DNA of 64,000 nt from Rhizobium sp. CCGE531 (GTDB lineage: Bacteria > Pseudomonadota > Alphaproteobacteria > Rhizobiales > Rhizobiaceae): assembly GCF_003627795.1 (NCBI RefSeq), contig NZ_CP032684.1, positions 1,031,001-1,095,000 of the forward strand, written 5' to 3'. Shown here piece after piece: positions 7,947 through 16,586 of the stretch. The notes beneath the pieces were generated by a model. The model ran no database searches. It had not been told where the DNA came from and saw only the letters and a program-made list of their open reading frames with translations. The position numbers and the translations under genes were made by a program. Position 1 is the stretch's first letter. The number at the start of each line of letters is the position of its first letter.

Positions 7947-8432
7947 TCAGAGCTGCTCGATCATCGCGGCTGCACCCGAGACCGTCGCCTGGCCGGGGCT
8001 TTCCTCGATGTTGAGCGTCTGGACCACGCCGTCTTCCACCAGCATCGAATAGCGCTTCGAGCGGACGCCGAGACCGCCGGCGGAGAGGTCGACGTCGAGA
8101 CCAAGTGCCTTGGTGAAGGAGCCGTCCCAGTCGGCAAGGAAATGGATCTTGCCGAGGCCGCCTGACGATTGCGCCCAAGCGCCCATGACGTGCCAGTCGT
8201 TGATGGAGACGACCGCGATGTCGTCGATACCCTTGGCGAGAATGGTGTCGCGGTTTTCGAGGAAGCCCGGCAGGTGATTGAGCGAACAGGTGGGCGTGAA
8301 GGCGCCGGGAACGGCAAAAAGCACGACGCGCTTGCCGGCAAAAAGCTGCTCGGTGCTGATCTCGACCGGGCCGTCGGCGGTCTTTTCCTTGAAGGTGGCG
8401 TCAGGCAGCGTGTCGCCGATGGCGATAGACAT
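7947..8432 (-). CDS. Peroxiredoxin, Prx5 type (single cysteine)
   Basis: A 161-residue thiol peroxidase of the Prx5/type II family. The peroxidatic cysteine is C49 in PGAFTPTCS, with the supporting threonine and the distal R in VRSKRYSM. No other cysteine occurs, so resolution must come from glutaredoxin, thioredoxin or glutathione rather than an intramolecular disulfide. It acts in the cytoplasm on hydrogen peroxide and alkyl hydroperoxides. It stands alone with its own promoter region. Confidence 0.93.
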   Translation of the reverse strand: MSIAIGDTLPDATFKEKTADGPVEISTEQLFAGKRVVLFAVPGAFTPTCSLNHLPGFLENRDTILAKGIDDIAVVSINDWHVMGAWAQSSGGLGKIHFLADWDGSFTKALGLDVDLSAGGLGVRSKRYSMLVEDGVVQTLNIEESPGQATVSGAAAMIEQL

Positions 8433-8515
8433 GGTTCTCTCCTTGGGTCGTGGTTTCGGGGCGCTCGAACGGCCGCCGATGGCATGAAGGCGGTTTCGCG
8501 AACTATAGATCCGGA

Positions 8516-9343
8516 CTATTCGAGCGCAAGTGTGGTTTCCATCGCCCGATCGCCGTCGACCACCAGAATGCCCCAGCTCTTGCCCTTCGGATCATAATTC
8601 TTCGGCAGCTTGCCGACCTCGATATCGGTCGAGAAACTGCTCCCATCCCGCTTTGCATTGATTTGCTGGAAGAAGACATAGCCCGACGGTCCCGTCACGT
8701 AGATCGTCGGCGCGTCGCCGGTTGCCTCCGGCAATGTCAGGCGCAGCGAAAGTTTCTTGGCATCGGCGGAGATTTTGTGGCTCTGGATGGCGAAATCGGA
8801 TGAAGGGGCTTCCGGCAGCAGCGCTTTCGCCGCATCCAGCAGGGCCAGCTCATGCGATGTCGGCTGCTCGCCTGCCGGCAGCGGCAATGAATAATCAGCC
8901 TGGAAGGGGATGCAGATCTCCTTGCAGAGACCCACGAAAGCGGTCAGCTTGAGTTTCGCCGGTATCTTGTCGGTAACGCGAAAATCGAGCGGCAAGATCA
9001 CCGGTGCATCATAGCCGATCTCCTTGATATTGCCGACCGTAATCTGCTTCGGCACGGGATATCCGGCCTTTTCCAGCGTCACGCCACTATCGGGCGCCAG
9101 CGTCACCTGGGGCGGAATTCCGCCCTGGCCCGGCTCGCGCCAATAGGTGATCCAGCCGGGTTCCGGTTCGATCTGCAGGGCTGCGCGGATATGCCCTTCC
9201 GCGTCCGGCGCCAGCGCTACCAGGCGCATGCGTCCGCCTTGATTGTCCACCCATTCGCTCGTGGCGGCATGGGCCGTTGCGGCGGTGAATAGGATAGAGA
9301 CGAACAATGCCGAAAGGCGTGCAAGGGTGCTTATTCCAATCAT
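8516..9343 (-). CDS. Secreted DsbD N-domain-like protein
   Basis: With the ATG at 9343 this is a 275-residue protein with a signal peptide (ISTLARLSALFVSILF, cleavage near AHAATS). The rest matches the DsbD alpha (DsbC-binding) domain: GWITYWREPGQGG, then GLCKEICIPF, whose two cysteines correspond to the redox pair. No DsbD membrane or thioredoxin domain follows, so it is a stand-alone periplasmic domain. An upstream ATG at 9406 is possible but adds 21 residues before the signal peptide. It is divergent from yqgE. Confidence 0.8.
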   Translation of the reverse strand: MIGISTLARLSALFVSILFTAATAHAATSEWVDNQGGRMRLVALAPDAEGHIRAALQIEPEPGWITYWREPGQGGIPPQVTLAPDSGVTLEKAGYPVPKQITVGNIKEIGYDAPVILPLDFRVTDKIPAKLKLTAFVGLCKEICIPFQADYSLPLPAGEQPTSHELALLDAAKALLPEAPSSDFAIQSHKISADAKKLSLRLTLPEATGDAPTIYVTGPSGYVFFQQINAKRDGSSFSTDIEVGKLPKNYDPKGKSWGILVVDGDRAMETTLALE

Positions 9344-9483
9344 GAAACAAGGATTTAGCGGATTGGATGGCCCGGAGCCAGCACGACAGGAGAGGGAAAT
9401 GATCATTTTCAGTTGATTGATTTATGACATTGCCCCATCTTGATTATAGGCGGTGCAGTTGCGGACTGCGGTCAGGAGGCACA

Positions 9484-10089
9484 ATGTCCCTATCGACGCT
9501 GGAGAATAGACGCGAAAGAGGTTTTCTCGACGGTCAGTTCCTGATCGCCATGCCCGGCGTGGAGGATCGGAACTTCCATCGGACGGTGGTTTATATCTGC
9601 GCCCATTCCGATGCCGGTGCGATGGGGTTCGTCATCAATCGGGGCCAGAAGCTGACATTCACCGACGTCCTCTTGCATCTCGAAATGATCAAGGACGACG
9701 ATGCCATCGTGCTTCCTAAGGTGGCGCGAGATTTTCCCATCCAGACCGGCGGTCCCGTTGAAAGCGGCCGCGGCTTCGTTTTGCATTCCGACGATTACAT
9801 CAGCGACAGCAGCATTCCGGTCAGTGACGATATCAGCCTGACGGCGACGCTCGATATCGTTCGGGCCATTTCCAAGGGGAGCGGTCCGAAGCGCGCGACA
9901 ATGCTGCTCGGCTATGCCGGCTGGGGCGCCGGTCAGCTTGAGGCGGAGATCGGCAATAACGGCTGGCTGAACTGCCCGGCGAATGAAGAGCTGATCTTCG
10001 ATCGCAGCCTCGACAACAAGTATGATCGCGCCTTGGCGCTCATGGGCATCAACGCAGCAATGCTCTCGCCGCACGCCGGCCACAGCTGA
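9484..10089 (+). CDS. YqgE/AlgH family protein
   Basis: A 201-residue protein of the UPF0301 (YqgE/AlgH) family, with the N-terminal hallmark [19 protein letters not shown] and the later [15 protein letters not shown]. The molecular function of the family is unsettled. The ATG at 9484 has a strong AGGAGG five bases upstream, which rules out the longer frame starting at 9424. The gene is monocistronic or leads csbD. Confidence 0.92.
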   Translation: MSLSTLENRRERGFLDGQFLIAMPGVEDRNFHRTVVYICAHSDAGAMGFVINRGQKLTFTDVLLHLEMIKDDDAIVLPKVARDFPIQTGGPVESGRGFVLHSDDYISDSSIPVSDDISLTATLDIVRAISKGSGPKRATMLLGYAGWGAGQLEAEIGNNGWLNCPANEELIFDRSLDNKYDRALALMGINAAMLSPHAGHS

Positions 10090-10183
10090 GCCGATTTGCG
10101 TTATTTCGGAACGAAATAGCGGGTGTGGCGTTTCCCAGGCACGCAACGGCAATTTCGCCGTGCCAGCCAGGGAGGCGTCAGAC

Positions 10184-10375
10184 ATGAGCAGCACGACCGA
10201 CAAGGTGTCCGGTAAGGTGAACGAAATGGCCGGCAAGGCCAAGCAGATGACCGGCAAGGCGACCAACAACAAGGAAATGCGCGCCAAGGGCGCTGCGCAA
10301 GAAGCCAAGGGCAAGGTCCAGACCGCCGTTGGCAAGGCCAAGGACAAGGTCAAGGGCGCAGTCGACCGGATGTGA
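10184..10375 (+). CDS. CsbD-like stress protein
   Basis: A 63-residue, lysine- and alanine-rich protein made of short amphipathic helical repeats ([20 protein letters not shown], then [19 protein letters not shown]). This is the CsbD family, common in general stress regulons. GGGAGG precedes the start. It is followed by a clear terminator hairpin, so it is probably transcribed alone or with yqgE. Confidence 0.9.
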   Translation: MSSTTDKVSGKVNEMAGKAKQMTGKATNNKEMRAKGAAQEAKGKVQTAVGKAKDKVKGAVDRM

Positions 10376-10447
10376 CCGGATGCTTGTATTGCCAATCCAT
10401 GGTCGTTGCTCCGTTTGAATTGACGTTGTAGCAGCGATGTTGGGAGG

Positions 10448-10484
10448 AAGAGCCTGTTACGGAAACGTGGCAGGCTCTTTGTTC
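10448..10484 (+). terminator. Rho-independent terminator after csbD
   Basis: AAGAGCCTG and CAGGCTCTT form a 9-bp perfect outer stem with an inner ACG-GAAA-CGT hairpin, followed by TGTT. It lies 73 bases after the csbD stop and ends before the peptidase ribosome binding site. Confidence 0.7.
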
Positions 10485-10511
10485 TCGCCAATAGGTCTTT
10501 TCGAGGGGAGC

Positions 10512-11567
10512 ATGCGGCTTTTCACCTGTGACCATTGTGGCCAGCCCGTCCATTTCGACAACAGGCAGTGTGTCCGCTGCGGCCATCAGCTCGGCTTCGT
10601 TCCCGATCGCCTGGCGATCTATGCACTCGACGCCGATGACGATGCGACGTGGCATCCGGTTTCCGAGCCCGAGCGGCATGTGCGTTTCTGCGCCAATGCC
10701 GAACTCGATATCTGCAACTGGCTCGTCGATGCCGACGATCCGCAGCCCTATTGCATCGCTTGCCGCCATAATCGGCTGGTACCGAATACCGGCACACAGC
10801 AGGGCATAGACCGCTGGCGGCGTATCGGTCAGGCTCAGAGGCATTTGTTCTATTCCCTGCTGCGCTGGAATTTGCCGCACCCCGATCGGCAGCAGGATCC
10901 GGATGGCGGCCTGGTGTTCGATTTCCTTGAGGATGAAGTGCAGGGCGACATCATCGTCCCGGCCAGGACCGGCCACGAGGAGGGGCTGATCGCCATTCGT
11001 GCCGCCGAAGCGGATGACGCGACGCGCGAACAGACGCGCACATCCATGAACGAGCCCTATCGCACCTTGCTCGGTCACTTCCGCCACGAGACCGGTCATT
11101 TCATCTGGAACAAGCTTGTCCGCGACCGCGGACGGTTCGATGGCTTCCATGCCGTCTTCGGCGACGAGCGCGCCGATTACGGCATGGCGCTTCAGGCCCA
11201 TTACGACAACGGTCCACCCGCGAACTGGCAGGAGAGCTTCATCAGCGCCTATGCAAGCGCCCATCCATGGGAGGATTTTGCCGAGTGCTTCGCGCATTAT
11301 TTGCACATCGTCGATACGCTGGAAACAGCGCGTTCCTTCGGCCTGGCGATCGACCCCTATCGCTATCACGACATGGCCGCGGAAGTGGATTTCGATCCCT
11401 ATAAGGCTGAAAGCGCCGAACAGCTCGTCAATTCCTGGATCCCGTTGAGCGTGGCGATCAATTCGATCCAGCGCAGCATGGGGCAGCCGGATTCCTATCC
11501 CTTCATCCTCTCGCCGGCGGTGGTCGCGAAGCTCGACTACATCAGGCAAGTGATTGACGGTCCGTGA
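10512..11567 (+). CDS. Zinc-ribbon putative metallopeptidase
   Basis: A 351-residue protein with an N-terminal zinc ribbon (CDHCG at residues 6-10, CVRCG at about 21-25; two further cysteine pairs near 60-85) and a C-terminal zincin-like domain with HETGH near residue 197 and a downstream acidic helix (WEDFAECFAHYLH). This is the family annotated as putative zinc-binding metallopeptidase (Mx type). No substrate is known to me. The ATG at 10512 has AGGGGAG just upstream; the longer frame crosses the csbD terminator. Confidence 0.85.
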   Translation: MRLFTCDHCGQPVHFDNRQCVRCGHQLGFVPDRLAIYALDADDDATWHPVSEPERHVRFCANAELDICNWLVDADDPQPYCIACRHNRLVPNTGTQQGIDRWRRIGQAQRHLFYSLLRWNLPHPDRQQDPDGGLVFDFLEDEVQGDIIVPARTGHEEGLIAIRAAEADDATREQTRTSMNEPYRTLLGHFRHETGHFIWNKLVRDRGRFDGFHAVFGDERADYGMALQAHYDNGPPANWQESFISAYASAHPWEDFAECFAHYLHIVDTLETARSFGLAIDPYRYHDMAAEVDFDPYKAESAEQLVNSWIPLSVAINSIQRSMGQPDSYPFILSPAVVAKLDYIRQVIDGP

Positions 11568-11573
11568 TCATTA

Positions 11574-11684
11574 CCCTCCCCTTGAGGGGGAGGGTCGGAG
11601 CAACGCTCCGGGGTGGGGTGATTTCCGAGCGGGGTCACCCCCGCCCGCGCGTTCCGCGCGACCTCCCCCTCAAGGGGGAGGTGG
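11574..11684. repeat. C-rich/G-rich mosaic intergenic repeat
   Basis: The element begins CCCTCCCCTTGAGGGGGAGGG and ends CCTCCCCCTCAAGGGGGAGG, so each end is a hairpin and the two ends are also complementary. In between lie GGAGCAACGCTCC and GGGGTGGGGTGAT. A related copy in the opposite orientation is at 28471-28590. It fills the gap between two convergent genes. Confidence 0.75.
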
Positions 11685-11693
11685 ACTTTGTTG

Positions 11694-14606
11694 TTAGGCG
11701 CGCTTCGTCAGCGGAAAGCGTTCCTTCAATAGACGGAGCACCGAATCCGAGCCCATCGGCGGTCCGAAGATGAAGCTCTGGCCATAGGTGCAGCCGATCT
11801 TGGCAAGCTCCAGCGCATCCTCTTCCGATTCGATGCCCTCGGCGACGACGCGCATATTAAGTTCGCGCGCCATGGAAATGACCGAACGCAGCAGGACGGC
11901 CTTCTTGTCGCTGTCGTCGCGGACCATGGCCTTGTCAAGCTTGATCGTATCGAAGGGGAAGCGGGTGAGATAGGCGAGCGACGAATAGCCCGTGCCGAAA
12001 TCGTCGAGCGCCAGACCGATGCCGGCGTCGCGCAGCTTCTCGAGCACGAGCCGCGCCTGTTCCGGATTCTCCATCACCTGCGATTCCGTCAGCTCCAGCT
12101 TGATACGGCTTGGGTCGCAATGGGTCTTGGCGAGCAGGGCACGGATATCGTCGTAAAGCTCGTTGTTGAGCAGCTGCACGCTGGAAAGATTGATGGAGAC
12201 GAACAGCGGCAGGTCGCCGGTCTGTCGCTGCCAGGCCTTCAGGTCATTGGTTGCCTGTTCGAGCGCGAACATGCCGAGCGGGCCGATGATGTCGGACGCC
12301 TCCGCGATCGGAATGAATTCCGTCGGCGGAATATTGCCGCGCTTGGGATGCTCCCAGCGCATCAGCGCCTCGAAGCCGGCGACCTCGGCATCTTCCAGGC
12401 GGACGATCGGCTGATAGACCAGCGAGAGTTCCTTGCGCTCGACGGCGCGGCGCAGATCGGTTTCGAGCTGCAGCCGGTCGGTACCGAAGCTGCGGAAGGC
12501 CGGCTGGAATGGCTCGACGCGATTGCCGCCGGCGCGCTTGGCGCGGTACATGGCGAGTTCCGCATCGCTCAGCATGCCGGCCGCATTTTCCTGCTGGTCG
12601 ACCCACGATGTCAGCCCGACCGACGCCGTCAGGATGATTTCGCGATTGGCGAAATTGATCGGCACCATGATCGCCTTGCTGATCGCATCGGCAAAATCCG
12701 CGACCTTGGCCGGATCGCGTTCGGAAATGAGGATGAGGCCGAACTGGTCGCCGGAAAGGCGAGCGAGCGTATCCTGCGGCTTCATCAGGCGGCGAAGGCG
12801 CCGGGTCAGCGCGATGAGAATGTTGTCGCCCGCGGCGAAACCAAGGGTATCGTTGACCAGCTTGTAGCGATCGATATCGATGACCATGACCGTCGGCCTG
12901 AGTTGATTGCCATCCGACGCGAGCGTCAGAACGGCCTGCAGGCGGTCGAGGAAGACCTGGCGGTTCGGCAATCCGGTCAGGTTGTCATGCACGGCGTCGT
13001 GCAGCAGCCGTTCGACCGAATTCTTCTGCTCGGTAATGTCGACGATCGTGCCGACGCAGCGAATGATCTCGCCGTTCGATCCCAGCACCGGCCGGGCGCG
13101 GATCGACAGCCAATGGAAATGCCCATCCTCCGCACGGATGCGGAATTCGTGGTTCAGCCGGCCGCGGCGATGCTCCAGAAGCACGTCGAGAGTCGCGCGG
13201 AAGCGGTCACGGTCGTCGGGATGCAGCCGCGGCAGCCAGTTGCGTGCCGCGCCGTGCATGCTGCCGGGGGAAAGGCCGAGCTTCATCGAGATATCGGGCG
13301 TCGTCACGACGCGGTCGCGCGCCACGTCCCAATCCCAGACGGTGTCGCCGGAGCCGGTGAGCGCCAGGGATTGCCGCTCCAGATCCGAGAACAGGCCCTG
13401 CTGGAAGGCACCGCCGGCAAAGGCGTGCTGCATGACGGTGAAGCCGATCAGCAGGACGATGAGCACGAGGCCGCCGCCGAGTGCGGGCTGGATGATGTCG
13501 TTGTCGAGCTTGCCCATGACCGTCATCCAGGCTCCGAACAGCCAGACGAGGATCAGTGCCCAGGCAGGCACGAGCAGGATGGCGCGGTCATAACGGCTGA
13601 AGCCGAGATAGATGATCAGCAGCAGGCCCGCCGTCGCCGTCAGCGCCAGCGACAGCCGGGCGATGCCGGCCGCAATCGACGGATCGTAGATCGCCACGCC
13701 GAAGAGCAGGGCAAGGCCGAGAACCCAGGCAAGCGTCACATAGCCGAGATGCGCATGCCAGCGATTGAGATTGAGATAGGTGAACAGGAAGATCACCAGG
13801 CTCGATGCGAGTGCCACCTCCGCACAGGCGCGCCATATTCGCTGGTCGCCGGAGGTTATGGTGATGAGCTTGCCGAGGAAGCCGAAGTCCACGCAGATAT
13901 AGCCGAGCACCGCCCAGGCGAGAGCCGCCGTCGCCGGCAGCATCGACGTGCCCTTGACCACGAAAAGGATGGTCAGGAAGACAGCCAGCAGGCCGGCAAT
14001 GCCGAGCACGATGCCGCGATAGAGCGTGAAGGCGTTGACCGTGTCCTTATAGGCGTTCGGTTCCCAGAGATAGAGCTGCGGCAGGTTCGGCGACGAAAGC
14101 TCGGCAACGAAGGTTACGACGGCGCCGGGGTTCAGCGTGATGCGGAAGACATCGGCCTCGTCGCTGGGCTGCCGGTCGAGCGCAAAGCCTTCGCTCGGCG
14201 TGATGGCGACGATGCGCTGCGAACCGAGGTCCGGCCAGAAGACTTTCGAGTTCACCAGGCGGAAATGCGGGGCGACGATGACGCGTTCCAGCTGCTCTTC
14301 GGACACATTGGCGAGCGCGAAGACAGCCCAATCCCCCTGATGGTTCGGCGAGGAGGATCGTACCTCAATGCGGCGCCGAATACCGTCGGCGCCGGCGGCT
14401 GTCGAGACCTGAAATGCCTCACCCTGATTGGTGTAGATCTCGGTCGTCGCCGTCAGGTCGAGTGCGGTGTCGTCGCGGGAAATCTTCACGGGCTCGGCGG
14501 CGTGCGCCATACCGACAAAAAGCAGCAGCAGGGCGGCGGCAAGTGTCGCGAGCAGCGCGCCGAACCGCTTGGCGATCGGCATTGTCAGTATCATTCCTGC
14601 GGTCAT
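11694..14606 (-). CDS. Membrane GGDEF-EAL protein with 7TMR-DISM sensor and PAS domain
   Basis: About 970 residues. A signal peptide (FGALLATLAAALLLLFVGMA) leads to a periplasmic 7TMR-DISMED2-like domain, seven or eight hydrophobic helices (about 190-400), a PAS domain with PAC-type HFHWLSIRARPVLGSNGE, a GGDEF domain and a C-terminal EAL domain. The GGDEF signature is SGDQF, so cyclase activity is doubtful. The EAL site looks complete: FEALMRW, ELTES, DDFGTGYSS, a lysine in IKLDK, and EGIES. Net activity is probably c-di-GMP hydrolysis. The chosen ATG overlaps the acetyltransferase stop; ATGs at 14594 and 14582 are alternatives. Confidence 0.88.
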   Translation of the reverse strand: MTAGMILTMPIAKRFGALLATLAAALLLLFVGMAHAAEPVKISRDDTALDLTATTEIYTNQGEAFQVSTAAGADGIRRRIEVRSSSPNHQGDWAVFALANVSEEQLERVIVAPHFRLVNSKVFWPDLGSQRIVAITPSEGFALDRQPSDEADVFRITLNPGAVVTFVAELSSPNLPQLYLWEPNAYKDTVNAFTLYRGIVLGIAGLLAVFLTILFVVKGTSMLPATAALAWAVLGYICVDFGFLGKLITITSGDQRIWRACAEVALASSLVIFLFTYLNLNRWHAHLGYVTLAWVLGLALLFGVAIYDPSIAAGIARLSLALTATAGLLLIIYLGFSRYDRAILLVPAWALILVWLFGAWMTVMGKLDNDIIQPALGGGLVLIVLLIGFTVMQHAFAGGAFQQGLFSDLERQSLALTGSGDTVWDWDVARDRVVTTPDISMKLGLSPGSMHGAARNWLPRLHPDDRDRFRATLDVLLEHRRGRLNHEFRIRAEDGHFHWLSIRARPVLGSNGEIIRCVGTIVDITEQKNSVERLLHDAVHDNLTGLPNRQVFLDRLQAVLTLASDGNQLRPTVMVIDIDRYKLVNDTLGFAAGDNILIALTRRLRRLMKPQDTLARLSGDQFGLILISERDPAKVADFADAISKAIMVPINFANREIILTASVGLTSWVDQQENAAGMLSDAELAMYRAKRAGGNRVEPFQPAFRSFGTDRLQLETDLRRAVERKELSLVYQPIVRLEDAEVAGFEALMRWEHPKRGNIPPTEFIPIAEASDIIGPLGMFALEQATNDLKAWQRQTGDLPLFVSINLSSVQLLNNELYDDIRALLAKTHCDPSRIKLELTESQVMENPEQARLVLEKLRDAGIGLALDDFGTGYSSLAYLTRFPFDTIKLDKAMVRDDSDKKAVLLRSVISMARELNMRVVAEGIESEEDALELAKIGCTYGQSFIFGPPMGSDSVLRLLKERFPLTKRA

Positions 14607-15217
14607 CGCTGGTCGTATTTTCTGTTCGGGTCGGCATCCCCTGCCAACCTGGAAAACATCACATGATCTCGCCACTGACCGTTGATTTTCAGATAACCGC
14701 GCAAATGACCTTCCCGCTGGAAACCGGCTTTTTCCAAAAGCCGCATGCTACGCTCATTGTCCGGAATACAGGCTGCTTCAATTCGGTGCAACTCAAGTCC
14801 GGAAAAGATATAGGGTATAACCAATTGAAGTGCGGCGAACATATGGCCCTGGCCGGAATAGCGCTCGCCCATCCAATATCCGATCATGCAGCTCTGCGCG
14901 GCACCGCGGCGAATATAACCGATCGTAATCCCGCCAACCAGCGTCATGTTTCCCCTGAGGAAAATGAACAGCGGGATGGCCTGGCCGGAACTGTATTCCT
15001 GCTTGCCGCGAATGACGCGTGCCCGATAGGCGCCCTCTGTCAGCTCGTCGTGCCGCCAGGTCGGCTCCCAGGGTTCCAGGAAGCGGCGGCTCTCCGCCCG
15101 GAGCCTGTGCCATTGGTTGAAATCGGAGTAGCGCGGCAGGCGCAGCAAATATGTGTCGTTTTCGAGTTCAACCGCGTCCGGATGACGTGAGAGAAACCGA
15201 AAGACAGATTTTTGCAT
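14603..15217 (-). CDS. rimJ: RimJ-type GNAT acetyltransferase
   Basis: A 204-residue GNAT-fold enzyme of the RimJ/RimL group, which acetylates protein N-termini such as ribosomal protein S5. Typical features are the acyl-CoA binding stretch YSGQGHMFAALQ and the closing IPDNERSMRLLEKAGFQREG. I choose the ATG at 15217 (MQKSVFRF); a further in-frame ATG at 15250 would add 11 residues. It lies 50 bases after the M16 peptidase gene and overlaps the GGDEF-EAL gene, in an order thrC, peptidase, rimJ that is familiar in rhizobia. Confidence 0.85.
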   Translation of the reverse strand: MQKSVFRFLSRHPDAVELENDTYLLRLPRYSDFNQWHRLRAESRRFLEPWEPTWRHDELTEGAYRARVIRGKQEYSSGQAIPLFIFLRGNMTLVGGITIGYIRRGAAQSCMIGYWMGERYSGQGHMFAALQLVIPYIFSGLELHRIEAACIPDNERSMRLLEKAGFQREGHLRGYLKINGQWRDHVMFSRLAGDADPNRKYDQR

Positions 15218-15267
15218 GCCGCCAAGCACCCCCCCGAGAATTAAACCCATCGGCCCGCGGCGAGCCC

Positions 15268-16566
15268 TTAGCCGCTTGCGCTTTTGGAAGCAGGTGCCGG
15301 CGACGACAATGACGTGATGATGTCTTCCATCGGCGCGAGCTGCTCCAGCGGCCCGATCGCCGAAAGCGTCGGTACTGTATCGAAGAACAGCCGGCCGGCA
15401 AGATCCGTCAGACGGTCGATCGTGATGCCTTCCAGGCGTTCCAGCATCTCCTGGTTCGGGATGGTGCGACCATAGAGCATCATCTGCCGGGCGATCTGGC
15501 CGGCGCGAGCGGCCGGGCTTTCCTGGCCCATCAGTAGCTGCGCACGGATCTGGGCGCGGGCGCGCTCGATTTCCTGCTGCTGGATGTCATGGGAAGACTT
15601 GCGCAGCTCATCGACGATGACGGGCAGCAATTCCGGCAGGTTCTCGCCGCCGGTCGCTGCGTGGATGCCGAAGATGCCGGTGTCGGAGAAGCCCCAGTGG
15701 AAGGCATAGACCGAATAACAGAGGCCGCGGAACTCGCGCACTTCCTGGAACAGGCGCGATGACATGCCGCCGCCGAGGATGTTGGCGAGGATCTGCGAAC
15801 AATAGAAATCGCGGGTGTGATAGGCCCGGCCTTCGAAGCCGAGCAGGATCTGCGCATCCATCAGGTCGCGCGTTTCCCGGATGTTGCCGCCGATATAGCG
15901 GGCCGGCTCGATAACGGGCGGCGCGGACGGTTTCGTCGGCAGGCTGGAGAAGCGCTCCTCGACCTGACGCACGAAGCTTTCATGATCGACCGCGCCGGCG
16001 GCCACCACAAACATGCGATCGGTCGTGTAGTTGCGGCCGAGATAATGGCGGATCTGTTCCGGCGAGAAGGAGACGACGGTTTCCGGCGTGCCGAGAATGG
16101 CACGTCCGAGTGTCTGGCCGCGATAGGCGACCTCGGAAAACTTGTCGAAGACGACATCGTCAGGCGTGTCGTTCGCGGCATTGATTTCCTGCAGGATGAC
16201 CTGCTTTTCGCGCGCCAGCTCTTCCTCGTCGAAGGCCGACTCCGTCAGGATATCGGCAAGGATATCGACGGCGAGCGGCACGTGATCCTTCAAAACGCGC
16301 GCATAATAGGAGGTGGTTTCGGTCGAGGTAGCGGCGTTGACTTCGCCGCCGACATTCTCGATTTCCTCGGCGATCTCGCGGGCGGTGCGCCGCCCCGTGC
16401 CCTTGAACGCCATATGCTCGAGCAGATGCGCGATACCGTGTTCTGCTTCAGTCTCGTTACGCGAACCCGATTTGATCCAAACGCCGAGCGCCACGCTTTC
16501 GAGGTGTGGCATCGATTGGGTCGCTACTGTCAGCCCGGACGCAAGCCGGGTGCACTCCACTGTCAT
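15268..16566 (-). CDS. M16 family zinc peptidase (mitochondrial processing peptidase-like)
   Basis: A 432-residue single-repeat M16B peptidase. The inverted zinc motif HLLEH is at residues 47-51 and the third ligand E127 lies 76 residues further on, the spacing expected of an active enzyme. VGGEVNAATSTETTSYY follows the family consensus. The C-terminal half contains the glycine-rich LGGGMSSRLFQEVRE. It is the bacterial counterpart of the mitochondrial processing peptidase beta subunit; the physiological substrate is unknown. It starts 20 bases after thrC. Confidence 0.93.
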   Translation of the reverse strand: MTVECTRLASGLTVATQSMPHLESVALGVWIKSGSRNETEAEHGIAHLLEHMAFKGTGRRTAREIAEEIENVGGEVNAATSTETTSYYARVLKDHVPLAVDILADILTESAFDEEELAREKQVILQEINAANDTPDDVVFDKFSEVAYRGQTLGRAILGTPETVVSFSPEQIRHYLGRNYTTDRMFVVAAGAVDHESFVRQVEERFSSLPTKPSAPPVIEPARYIGGNIRETRDLMDAQILLGFEGRAYHTRDFYCSQILANILGGGMSSRLFQEVREFRGLCYSVYAFHWGFSDTGIFGIHAATGGENLPELLPVIVDELRKSSHDIQQQEIERARAQIRAQLLMGQESPAARAGQIARQMMLYGRTIPNQEMLERLEGITIDRLTDLAGRLFFDTVPTLSAIGPLEQLAPMEDIITSLSSPAPASKSASG

Positions 16567-16586
16567 CGCTTGTCTTTCCGCGTCTG

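Noticed and set aside
12120..14666. Very long open frame antisense to the GGDEF-EAL gene
   Set aside because: It mirrors the codon bias of the real gene on the other strand, has a composition rich in R, Q, D, H without a recognisable domain, and has no ribosome binding site.
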